Origin: Bacteroidales bacterium
GTDB taxonomy: Bacteria > Bacteroidota > Bacteroidia > Bacteroidales > P3
Reading direction: 5' to 3'
Length of the DNA stretch: 64,000 nt
Assembly (NCBI GenBank): GCA_017647785.1
Contig: JAGCJW010000038.1
Location: 62,001-126,000, forward strand
Shown here: positions 1 through 10,900 of the stretch, in pieces
Layout of the letters: every line of letters begins with the position of its first letter
How positions within the stretch are numbered: the first letter of the stretch is position 1
The notes under the pieces: generated by a model
Seen by the model: the letters and a program-made list of their open reading frames with translations, nothing else
Database searches by the model: none
What the model was told of the DNA's origin: nothing
Position numbers and translations under genes: made by a program

Positions 1-3000
1 TTTTCTTGGTTCTTGTGGTGTTGGCATTTCAATGTTTACTGTTGTAGTTTGGTTAGCTATATAATTTCCTCCTTCTGCATTTGTCAATATTATACCTTGT
101 CCATAGCTTGCATTAGCAAATGATGGAAGTGGATATTCTAATGAAGGTTCAAACGATGTATTTTCTGGAACAAAGAATACTTTCAAATAATCGTAAACTT
201 CATTTCCTATTACTTCACCTCCTACTGTAAGGTCAAAACTTATTGCAATAGAATCTGATTCTCCAAATGAGAATACTTTTTCTGCTACTATTACAGAAAT
301 ACCACTTCCATAGTTTGTAGTTGCTCCATTATCTCCTGAAACGAATAATGCTCCTGATTCTAATGAAGAAGGATTTGCAACAACCCATCTATTAGCACAA
401 ACTCCGTTTTTCAACAACCAACCTGTTGCTTGTCCTTGTTCAAATTCGAAATCACAAGTATATGGTACTGGAGTTGGGTCTGGTGTAGTTGTAAATGACA
501 CTCCTACTGACCAAGGTGAAACAGATGTTTCGCTACAAATTGCTCTTAAATGAACAATGTAATTCATTTCTGATTCAAGGTTATCTATCACAACAGGGCT
601 TTCTGCAACTTCAACTGGTGTTGCTGCATCAATGCTTCCGCCTTGTGGTACTACAATATATTCCCAACCTTCCATTTCTTCGTTGTAAGGGAATGTTAAT
701 AAAGCTGTGTTATTAGTAACATTACTTACAGAAAGGTTGATTGGAGCTTCGCAATCTGACCATTGATTAACAGCGATGTTATCTACAAATATATAGTTGC
801 TTCCGTTAGATTGAGTACTTTCAACGTAGAATGCAAATTTCACAAATCCTGAATACGCAACACCTTCTGCGTTTTCTAATTTAAATTTAACTCTTGTTGG
901 AGTTTGATTAAAATCTGCAAAATCACGAGTAGTGTCAGCATCAGAATCTGTATAGATTATAGCATTTGATGTTGTCCAACTAATACCATTATCAGTAGAT
1001 ACTAAAACCACAAATTTATCATCTGGTGCAGGAGCAGGAGCAACATCGTCCATAGTCCTACGAGCTAAAACATCTAAGCTTAATTCATAAACCCCTTCAG
1101 TTGGTATATTTATAGTTGGAGTAATTAACCAGAATTTAGCAGTAGTTCCATATACATATGCTTGCATTCTTCCATTACTTATTCCACCTACTGCATTAGT
1201 AGCGTCAAATGTCCATGGACTTTCATACTGAGATGGTATTTGTAAATTATTTGTATATACAGTATCTGTTAAAGCTCCTTTTCTAAACATCCAACAATCA
1301 TTTGGTGTTACATTGAATGATTCTCCCCAAGGAAGTTGAGTAATTGCTCCACATGGTGTTTGTACTGTAACTGATGTATAATCTGTTTGGTTTCCTTCTG
1401 TACAAACTACAGCAACTCTGAAAGTATATTCTGTATTAAATTCTAAACCTGTTATCACATGTGTTTGAGATGTTATTGTTGACACTGTCCAATCTGTTTC
1501 TTCAGAAGTTTTATATTCTATAATGTATGAAGCATTTTGAGAGTAATCCACAAAAGATATATTTGCATCTAACCCTTCCAAAGTTTGAGAAAACTCAACA
1601 TTCAAATCAACTACCTCACCACAGTTTTCTGACACTAATGAAATATTATCTATCGCCAAAGCAGGGTTAGTACCTGTTGAAGAATTGTTGTACCACGCAA
1701 ACACTAATTTTCTAACCGAGTTAGCATAAGTAGCATCTATTTCTATTGTATCACTTTGCCATGTATTTTGACTAACAAGATCACCACTTATAGCATAAGA
1801 GTTATTGATTGTTTGAGAAGTTGTAATATTCATAGAATCTGGAAGAAGATAAACTTTTCCATAATCATAAGCAGATATACCCATTGTTTGTCCCATTGCT
1901 TTCCAATCATAAGTAAGAGTGAATTTTGGTGCTTGTCCAAAAGAAATATAAGTTACAGCGTATGATTTTGATTGAGAAGTAAAGCTATATGTATTACTAT
2001 CTCCATTATTATCACTAATATACATTGCTTTTCCATTACCTTCTGAATTGTTTGTAGCAGTTCCTATAACCCATTTATTAACTCCACTATAATTTCCTAA
2101 ATCCCATTCAGGAGCAGTATTAGAATCAAAGTTTTGAGTATAAGGAATAGTGTTTACGATAGGAATAAATACATTAACAACTTCTGAGTATTCTCCATCA
2201 CAATCTTGTTTTACTGCAAAATAATAAGTACCTGTATTTAAACCTTCTATTATGTATGGTAATTGATCTGCTGTAGCTACAGGTATTTGTTGAGAAGCTG
2301 GCACTTCATTAGGATTAAATTCTGCTTCTGAGTTTGCTTGACCATAAGCAATTACCCAACCAGAGTTTCCATTTGAAGTATCAAAGTTTATAGAAGCGCT
2401 ATTTGTACCAACTCTTTGTGCAGTTACTCCATACACATTTGGACAATCAGGAAGAGCCTCAACTCTTACATCATCAATATAGAATGTATTTGCAGATTCA
2501 CTAAAAACAAAAGCAAATCTACCTTGACCTTCAAGAGAAGACAATCCCACTTCATAAGTAGTATATTCTGCACCAGGGCCTGATAATTCTATCGATCTTA
2601 CTAATTGGAAACGAGAAGTATCACTTATAGTAGAAAGAGGTTGTTCAGTTTCTGATAATGTATAAACTTTCAATTTAGCAATATGAGATTCATATTGTCT
2701 TCTCATTTTGAAGACAAGCATTTCCCCACCTGTAAACTGCATTGCAGGAGAAATCATCCACGCATTTGCATCAGAAGAATATGCAGTATTCAAACCTCTT
2801 AAACAACCACTTCCAGAAGAAGGATATACTGTGTTACGATCCCACATATAATAATCATCTCTTGTAAATTGCACCCAACAAAGAGGAGCATCAGCATTAC
2901 CTAATCCCTCAGGAGCAACAAAATCATTTTCAAAACCTTCTGTCCAAGGGAAAGAAGTAATCATACCACAAGGAGTAGTAAACGATATTGTTTCTGAATA

Positions 3001-4650
3001 TTCACTCATAGAACCATCTTCACATAGAACTTTAACTCTAACAGAATAAGAAGTAGCATAAGGCAATCCTGTAATTTCTGCAATAGTTGTATCAACTGTA
3101 AGAGAAGTCCAGTTGCCTGTTCCATTAAGTGCATACTCTACAATATAAGAATCAACAGCAGGATTTGCATTAGAGAAAGAAACCTCAGCAATAACACCTT
3201 CTTCATTTTCATCAAAAGCAACTGCCAAGTTATTTACCATTCCACAAGTCATAGCAGTAAGAGAAATATTATCTACCGCAGCAGGAAGATTTGTTCCTTC
3301 CATAGAGTCATTATACCAACGAAGAACTAATTGCATAGTTTGATTAGCATAAGAAGCTGGCAATAGAATTTCCTTTCTTTCCCAACTTGATATACCAGAA
3401 TACGCTCCTATTAAATTGCTATTATTAACAGATTGTCCATTTGCAACAAGGTGAACATACAATTCATCAAAGCCTACCTCTCCAAGACATTTAACATCAA
3501 AAGCCAACTTAAAGTTTAACGCCTCAGGGAATTGAATATATTTCTTTGCAAACACTTCTGATTCTTCTTCATTATTATACACATTACTTAAACCATCGTT
3601 TGAAGAAATAAATAAAGCACCACTTGTAGGAAGTTCAGTTGTATTATTTTCAACAGTTCCCCAATACCATTTATTTACATTATTTCCATTTTCCAATAAC
3701 CAAGAAGAAACAGACTCTTGCGAATCAAAAGTTTCATTGTATGGTAGAGTTGCTATTTGAGAAGAAGAAACATCGGTTGTAAAGTTTCTAACAACCTCAT
3801 TACTCAAAGATTCCTCTCCACAAATTGTCCAAACTTTTACAGAATAATTTGTAAGACCTTCCAAATCTGTTAAAGTAGTCGTAGTACCCGTAACATTAGG
3901 TAATGTAACCCAAGTTTCAGCAGAAGCCTCTTTGTAAGCAACACCAAAAGTTGTTTGTCCCTCAGGAGCATTCCAACTTACAACTGCTGTTTCGCCTGTA
4001 ATAGAAGAAACAGTTACATTGCTTGGAGCAAAACAAAAACCTTCTAACGAAGCAATAGATAACTTAATATTTGGTCTTTGGTTAAGACTTGATTGACTTC
4101 CCCAACGATTTAAATTATTAATGTTTATCGTCCCCCAATTTGAGAAATACACATTAGTTTTGTAATCAGCAGTATTTGACACATAGAAATATCCTTCTAA
4201 TTCAGATAAATATTGACCTGAATTATTCAAATATCCAACTACTAAATTACCTGTTCCAGAATAGATAAAAGGCTCATCAAATGTAATTGTTACCCAACCT
4301 TGCGAGAAAGAAACACTTCCCGAAAACATTTGAGTAAGACTATCCAAAGGAACTCTATCTTCATCATCATAAAAAGCTGTTCTATCAACCTCCCCCATAT
4401 AGATTGTTGTAGGAGAAACGGTCATCGGATCTGACAAACCATAATTAAAACTCACAGATGTAATCAAACCTGCTTGAAGCTCTGTACTCAAATACAGACT
4501 TTGAATGTAACTTGACGGAGCAGCCGCAAAAACAGGTGCAGGACCTAATTCTGTACCACTTCCGATCGTTACCTCAGTCTGAGCATTCACCAAACGAATG
4601 CCAAACAAAAGGAACAATAGAATTGTCCAATTCTTTCTAAATTTACCCAT
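1..4650 (-). CDS. Giant T9SS-type adhesin-like protein, fibronectin III and jelly-roll modules (3' end outside window)
   Basis: The frame is open from an ATG at 4650 to the left edge, 1,550 codons without a stop, so the C-terminus is missing. A signal peptide (MGKFRKNWTILLF...VNAQ) is followed by an N-terminal beta domain, then fibronectin III domains (opening with CFAPSNVTVSS) alternating with cleaved-adhesin/choice-of-anchor J jelly-roll modules, whose starts read LPYNETFD, FPWTEGFE, IPYTQNFD, LPWGESFN and VPYTCDFE. It is a paralogue of the genes at 4920-11297 and 57781-64000, which suggests that the missing part holds another module, a fibronectin domain and a type A sorting domain. A promoter lies at 4688-4719. 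The likely place is the cell surface, secreted by T9SS; the ligand is unknown. Module calls are from reading the translation, not from a profile search. Confidence 0.85.
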   Translation of the reverse strand, partial: MGKFRKNWTILLFLLFGIRLVNAQTEVTIGSGTELGPAPVFAAAPSSYIQSLYLSTELQAGLITSVSFNYGLSDPMTVSPTTIYMGEVDRTAFYDDEDRVPLDSLTQMFSGSVSFSQGWVTITFDEPFIYSGTGNLVVGYLNNSGQYLSELEGYFYVSNTADYKTNVYFSNWGTININNLNRWGSQSSLNQRPNIKLSIASLEGFCFAPSNVTVSSITGETAVVSWNAPEGQTTFGVAYKEASAETWVTLPNVTGTTTTLTDLEGLTNYSVKVWTICGEESLSNEVVRNFTTDVSSSQIATLPYNETFDSQESVSSWLLENGNNVNKWYWGTVENNTTELPTSGALFISSNDGLSNVYNNEEESEVFAKKYIQFPEALNFKLAFDVKCLGEVGFDELYVHLVANGQSVNNSNLIGAYSGISSWERKEILLPASYANQTMQLVLRWYNDSMEGTNLPAAVDNISLTAMTCGMVNNLAVAFDENEEGVIAEVSFSNANPAVDSYIVEYALNGTGNWTSLTVDTTIAEITGLPYATSYSVRVKVLCEDGSMSEYSETISFTTPCGMITSFPWTEGFENDFVAPEGLGNADAPLCWVQFTRDDYYMWDRNTVYPSSGSGCLRGLNTAYSSDANAWMISPAMQFTGGEMLVFKMRRQYESHIAKLKVYTLSETEQPLSTISDTSRFQLVRSIELSGPGAEYTTYEVGLSSLEGQGRFAFVFSESANTFYIDDVRVEALPDCPNVYGVTAQRVGTNSASINFDTSNGNSGWVIAYGQANSEAEFNPNEVPASQQIPVATADQLPYIIEGLNTGTYYFAVKQDCDGEYSEVVNVFIPIVNTIPYTQNFDSNTAPEWDLGNYSGVNKWVIGTATNNSEGNGKAMYISDNNGDSNTYSFTSQSKSYAVTYISFGQAPKFTLTYDWKAMGQTMGISAYDYGKVYLLPDSMNITTSQTINNSYAISGDLVSQNTWQSDTIEIDATYANSVRKLVFAWYNNSSTGTNPALAIDNISLVSENCGEVVDLNVEFSQTLEGLDANISFVDYSQNASYIIEYKTSEETDWTVSTITSQTHVITGLEFNTEYTFRVAVVCTEGNQTDYTSVTVQTPCGAITQLPWGESFNVTPNDCWMFRKGALTDTVYTNNLQIPSQYESPWTFDATNAVGGISNGRMQAYVYGTTAKFWLITPTINIPTEGVYELSLDVLARRTMDDVAPAPAPDDKFVVLVSTDNGISWTTSNAIIYTDSDADTTRDFADFNQTPTRVKFKLENAEGVAYSGFVKFAFYVESTQSNGSNYIFVDNIAVNQWSDCEAPINLSVSNVTNNTALLTFPYNEEMEGWEYIVVPQGGSIDAATPVEVAESPVVIDNLESEMNYIVHLRAICSETSVSPWSVGVSFTTTPDPTPVPYTCDFEFEQGQATGWLLKNGVCANRWVVANPSSLESGALFVSGDNGATTNYGSGISVIVAEKVFSFGESDSIAISFDLTVGGEVIGNEVYDYLKVFFVPENTSFEPSLEYPLPSFANASYGQGIILTNAEGGNYIANQTTTVNIEMPTPQEPRK

Positions 4651-4687
4651 AATTTTTTATTTTTATAATTATTAAAAGTTAAGCTTG

Positions 4688-4719
4688 CAAAATTACAACT
4701 TTTTTCCCTATCTAACAAA
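4688..4719 (-). promoter_or_regulatory. Bacteroidota-type promoter for the gene starting at 4650
   Basis: On the minus strand TTTG (4719-4716) is followed after 20 nt by TAATTTTG (4695-4688), matching the TTTG / TAnnTTTG consensus. The start codon is about 38 nt further on. Confidence 0.65.
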
Positions 4720-4809
4720 AATACAATCACATATCGCATATAATATTCCAAAAAAGAAGACTTATTTATAATAAACAACTGATATCTTTTTTAAAGTTAT
4801 AACAAAAAA

Positions 4810-4856
4810 AATAAGATGTTATTAAAAAACTGTCATTTTTTTAATAACATCTTATT
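4810..4856 (-). terminator. Rho-independent terminator of the 4920-11297 gene
   Basis: A perfect 20-bp inverted repeat (4810-4829 with 4837-4856) encloses a 7-nt loop. On the minus strand a run of seven T follows. It lies about 65 nt past the stop codon of the upstream gene. Confidence 0.85.
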
Positions 4857-4860
4857 TTTG

Positions 4861-4909
4861 TCTTTGTTTTATGAAAATATTTCAAAGAAAGAAAAAAATA
4901 AAACAAAGA
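4861..4909. repeat. 21-bp-phased CTTTG/CAAAG array A
   Basis: CTTTG starts at 4862 and CAAAG at 4883 and 4904, spacing exactly 21 bp. The ends form a perfect 12-bp inverted repeat (4861-4872 with 4898-4909). It lies between the stop codon at 4920 and the terminator at 4810-4856. Confidence 0.6.
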
Positions 4910-4919
4910 AAAAATTTTC

Positions 4920-7900
4920 TTATTCTTTAATTATTTTTATTGTTTGTGTAGAACGTTCATCAAATACTTTTAAATAGTAAACTCCTCCTGTTAGAGAATT
5001 TAAATAGATTTCCATTCTCTCTGTGTTTATTTCTATTTCTTTTAGTATTCGTCCTTGTAAATCACTCAACACTGCTTTTACTCCTTTTTCAAAGCCTTTC
5101 ACTTCCAAATATACTTTTTCTTTAGCAGGGTTTGGATACAGATTAACCTCTATTACATCTTTTATTTCTGCTAATGAAGATTCTTCTGTTGTGAATGTTA
5201 ATTCTTCTCCTTCAATCAAAGCATTTTCGGTTGTTATGAACGCCTTGAAAGCATAGGTTGTTTGTGGTAATAGATTTGAAATAATTACTGAATTTCCAGC
5301 TTCGTTCTCTAGCATTATAGAATCCCAGTCTGCTTGCTCTACTTCTTTATAGTAGAATCCTTTTGTTGTTATCTCAATTGTTCCTTCTGTTATTTCGGCA
5401 TTTAAAACTGCTGAAGTTTGAGTGATTGCTGTTGCTGATAGGGTTGTAACTGTTGGTGCGATAACTGTATCATTTGTTGTAAAGGTTACGTTTGCCCATT
5501 CTGATACTCCTACTCCACAATTTGCTCTTACAGATACATTGTATGTAGTAGAAGGTGTTAAGTTTGTTATTACATAAGTTGGAGTTGTAACATCTATTGG
5601 TGATTGTTCATTTATTTTCACTTGCCATTGTGTTTCTTCACCTTGTGGAGTCCATGTTAGGTTAGCTGTTGTTGATGTAATATCAGACACTACCAAGTTT
5701 TCAGGTGTTAAGCATTCTTCATTTATGTTTCCTGTTGTGCTTATACTTATATTGTCTATAATTGCTCCTGGTTGTGTTCCCGACATATAGTCATTTCTCC
5801 ATAAGAATACTAATTTCTTTTGTTCATTTATAGGAGTTGGAATGTTGATTGTGATTGTTTGTGTTCCTTCTAACAGACAAATACTATTATATCCTGTTTG
5901 TTGTAGTATCACATCTTGTGCATAATCACTTGTTGCATAAACACAATCTTCATTTATATTCATAGAAGTTGAAGGTTCAAATGTTTCTGTAGCTGGTAAC
6001 AAGAATACTTTTAAGTAATCATAGTAAATATTAGAAGTTATTTGACCTCCGATTGTTAAATCGAAGCTAATTGTTGTATATTGTGAATTATCAAATTGGA
6101 ATAACTTTTCTGCAATTACAACACTGCTTGAACTTGCTGAATAATTAGCACTTACAGAGTCATTAGAAATAAATAATGATGAAGATGTTCTGCCTGCTGG
6201 GACTCCAACCATCCATTGATTAACACAATTTCCATTTCTTAATAGCCAACCATTGTTACCTGATTGCTCAAAATTGCAAGTGTATGGAAGTGTATCTGCA
6301 TCTTGTAATGTAGAGAATGAAAGTATTTCTGAAGGTAAAGAGAATAATTCCTCTTCACAAACACTTTGAACATTCACTTCATAATCTTCGAAAGAGCTTA
6401 ATGGTAAAGTATAAGAAGTTGTTGCTGTTGTGTAAGAAATTGTATCTTGACTTCCTGATACAACACAATTAATTTTATAGTTTTCAGATGCTCCTTCCCA
6501 AGATATATCTGCACTATTTGCTGTTATGTTTGAAACAGCAAGATTTGTTGGTGGTTCGCATATAACACCTGTAACAACGATATTGTCTATTGCTGGTGGT
6601 ACTTGTTGCATTTGTGTGTAACTTTGAGCGTAGCCCCAAGTATAGAATACTATTTTCTTTATTCCATCTAATTCTGGCAGTTCTATATCCGCTCTTGTCC
6701 ATTGATTTACTCCACCGAAAGTGGCAATTGTTTCATTTGGGTCGGTATATGTTGCTATAATTTCATCTTCTTCATTCTTTATAAGCACATATAATCCTGC
6801 TGTTACGCTACTACCCCATACTTGACCAGAAACTTTATAATCAAAACTTAATGTATAGTTTGAACCACCTCCTTCAAAGTCAAATTCTCTGTACAAATAA
6901 GCATAAGAATAATTCCAACCAGAATTAAGTGTTACAGCATAAGCTCCTCCTCCATTATTTGATAAATAAGCAGCCTTATCGTTTTCTACTGTTTCTGATA
7001 ATGTTGAAACTGTTGCATTTCCTATTGCCCAAGCATTAGCCGTATTTGCAACCATTACCCATTTTTGATTATCTAAATCATCACTAAAGTTAGTTTCAAA
7101 AGGAAGCGGTGTTGGTTGGCTTGGAGTAGAAAATGTTATTGATTCTGACCATTCTGAATATTGATTTTCTGAACATATTCCTCTAACAGCTACTGTATAT
7201 GTTATTCCATCTACAAGGTTATTCAAATAAATACCTGTATTATTCATAACAACTGGAGTAACTGTTGCAAAATCTATAGTATTTCCTGCAACGAGTGCAT
7301 ACTCCCATTGTGTAGCTTGTCCAAATTCCATAAAAGTTAATTCTGCTGAATTAGCTGTTATATTTCCCACATTAACCATTGATGGAGTTTGGCAAGGTTG
7401 CCATTCTGATATTTGTAAATTATCTATTAGGATTTTTGATGTTGAACCTTCTCCATAGAATGCAAATTTAATAGTTCCTATAAATGGTTGATTGTTTTCA
7501 TCAACTAATTTAAACTTAACATTTGATGCTTCTAAGCCAAATATAGATAAATCATAGTCATAAGTATTGTTTTCACCACTTCCAAATATTAAAGCATTTG
7601 CAGTTGACCATGATTCTCCATTATCAGTAGAAACAAATATTGCTAATTTATCTCCATTTGGTGCAGGAGCTAAATCATCATTATTAATTGCTCTTCTGAA
7701 AATATCTGCAGACAATTCGTAAATAGTATCTCCGTTTCCTAAATCAAAGCTTGGAGATACCAACCAATACTTTGCATACTCGTAAGATAAATCTGCATAC
7801 ATTCTTTCGCCATAAACACCATTTACAGTTTCATATTCACTAAATCTCCATCCATTAGATCCTGATGTATTCAAATCAGAAGAATATGTAATTAGTTCCG

Positions 7901-10900
7901 ACATTTCTCCATACATTTGAGTCCAACAATAATTTGGAGCAACATTAAACGATTCTATCCAAGGGAAAGAAGAGATTATGCCACATGGTGTAGTGATTGT
8001 AGATTCTACATATTCGGTAATAGTTCCGTTATCGCATAATACTGCCACTCTAACATGATATACCGTTTCGCAAACTAAACTATCTATAATATGTGTTTCT
8101 GAATCTACTATCTCTATTGTCCATTCTGTTTCATCCTCTGCTCTATATTCAATTTGATAACTAACGTTAGATGAATTAGCATCTGTAAAGGCTACTGCAA
8201 TACTTGTAGAACTTCCTTCTATTGTAGATAATGTTAAATTTTCTGCAGGGCCACAAGTTAAAGCTGAAATAAATATGTTATCTACTGCAATAGGAGGATT
8301 ATTACCGCCAATACCATCATTACTCCATGCAAATACTAATTTATAAATTTCGTTTGCGTATGCAGATGTTAAAGATATACTTTCTGATTGCCACTCATTT
8401 TGGTTTTGTAAACGAGAGGTAATACTATAGCTATCGTTTGGCAAAGAGTTTGTATTTAATTCATAAGATAATGGTAATAAATAAACTTGAGCAAAGTCGT
8501 AATTAATTTCACCTAAAGATTTCCAGTTAAACGAAATATTAAATGCTGGAAAATCTCCAAACAATACATTAGTAGTTGCATAGGAAATTGCATCAACACC
8601 ATTATCATAAGAATTTGACAATCCATTGGTATTAGTTATATATAATGACTTTCCTTCTGATATACCACAATCAACAGCAGAGCCTACATGCCATTTGTTA
8701 GTAGCATTATTTATATATTCCCAACCATACATTATACTATCGTTAAAGTTTTGTTCATATGGTAAGGTTTGTGCAATTGGAATTTCTATTGATTCTACTT
8801 CTGAATAAGTACCGTCGCAGTTTGACTTAACTGCTACATGATAAACCCCTGTACTAAGATTACTTATTGTAATTGGTAAATTATCTGTTGGATTAACAAC
8901 TATTGTATCCGTTGCAAGTTCTGGATTAAACACTCCTGTACTATCTGCTTGTCCATAAGCTATTGTCCAACCTGTATCTATAGAGTTTGATGTATCAAAA
9001 TTCACTCTTATGCTTGAAGTTGTTGCTATATTAAGTGTTAATCCATATACATCTGGACACAAAGGTTTGTCTGAAACAGACACTTCATCTATATAAAATT
9101 CTGATGTAGGTTCATTAACAACTAAAGCAAGACGTGCGATATTTGCAATATCTGATAAGTCCACTGCCATTTTCTTAAAGACATTTGTTGTTTGAGTAAA
9201 TTCTACTTCATCTAACAATACAAATAAAGAAGTATCTGCGATAGATGTAATATCTGATTCTATTGCATCGTAATAATATACTTTAATTTTAGGTGCATCA
9301 GTTGCTGCTCCTTTTTTAAGCTTAAAAGTCAAAATTTGATTACCATTAAATTCCATTAAAGGAGTAATCAACCAATCGCTGTAAGTGCCAGAAGTTGGAT
9401 ATCCATAAAATCTTACAGAGTTCTCACCATCTGTTGAATAGGAATCTGTTTGCTCCCATTTGTAATAAGAAGCATATTGATTGATATTCACCCAACATTT
9501 TGGAGCATAATCATCTCCTACTTGTAGTTCATCAAGTACAAATTCGGATTCAAAACTCTCTATCCAAGGAAATTCTGTAACTACTCCACAAGGTGTTGAA
9601 AAATATACAAGTTCTGAATATTCTGAATTATCGTTTTCAGAGCACAAAACTTTAATTCGTAAAACATAATTGCTTGAATAATCTAAATCTGTCAAAGAAA
9701 CATTTTGTTCATTTGAAGAAACAGATAACCAATCTTCAGAAGATACTAATCTATATTCAACTAAATAAGATAAGTCATTAGAAATATTATTATCAAAGAA
9801 AGAAATATTTGCGCTTACACTACCATTGTTTTCCTCTACATTAACGAAAATATCTTCTACTCTACCACAATTAATAGTTTCTATTGAAATATTATCAACT
9901 GCAGCCGGAGGTTGTTCTCCTACAGCATAGTCGTTTCTCCAAAAGAATACTAACTTATAAACACTATTAGCATAATCTCCTGATAATATTACACTTTCTC
10001 TTCTCCAACTATTTGAACCACTTAATTTTTCTGTTATTTCTCCAGTTGTAGGGAATGTGTTATTTGATAGTTCTAATGTTGTTGGTAACAAGAATACTCT
10101 TAAATAATCTGAATTTCCTTCAGCAATGCCTTTCCAATCAAAACTTAATTTAAATTCTGCTCCTTCTCCAAATTGAATATATCTTGTGAAATAAACATTA
10201 GAAGTTGAGGCATTATCATAATGATTACTTACACCTTGGTTGTCACTAATGTACATCGCACCACTCGTATGATCATTTGATGACAAAGAAGAGTTTTCTG
10301 CACTACCATAATACCATTTGTTTGTTTGATTGCCATTAAGTATTGTCCATACGCTTGCATCTTCAGGTGAATCAAAATTGCAAGTAAAAGGTAATGTTGA
10401 AATTTGGTTTGCTGGTGGAAGTGTAGTAAATGAATAGGTAACTGCAACACTTGGTTCTTCTTCACAAATAGTCCAAATTTTCATTGTGTAATTAGTAAGA
10501 GTTTCTAATTGACTCAATAAAACTGAATTCGTACTTGTGTAGATTGTATCTTCCCATACTTGAGCATCCAATGGTTTATAAGTAACAGCATATTGCTCTG
10601 CTCCCTCAACAGCTGTCCATGCAAATGATGCATTTTGAAAATTTATTTGTTGCAATTCTACATCTGCCGGAGGATTACAAGAAGCTGCGAAAGGATTTAT
10701 CTCTATCTTAATACTTGGTCTGCTATTTAAAACCATTCTCATAGCAGAATTCACAGTTTGAGGAGAGTTTATAGAAATTTCTTCATCACTTCTGAAACAA
10801 GTTATAGTCTTATTACCTACACCTGAACAAACGTTAAACATTCTTGGTCCACCATCTAACCATGTTCCTGAATTATTCATATAAGCAACTACAAGATTGC

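Noticed and set aside
4651..4778. A short minus-strand frame (63 codons) starting at 4778 and running into the adhesin gene
   Set aside because: It is out of frame with the long adhesin reading, covers the promoter and signal peptide region, and has no recognisable product.
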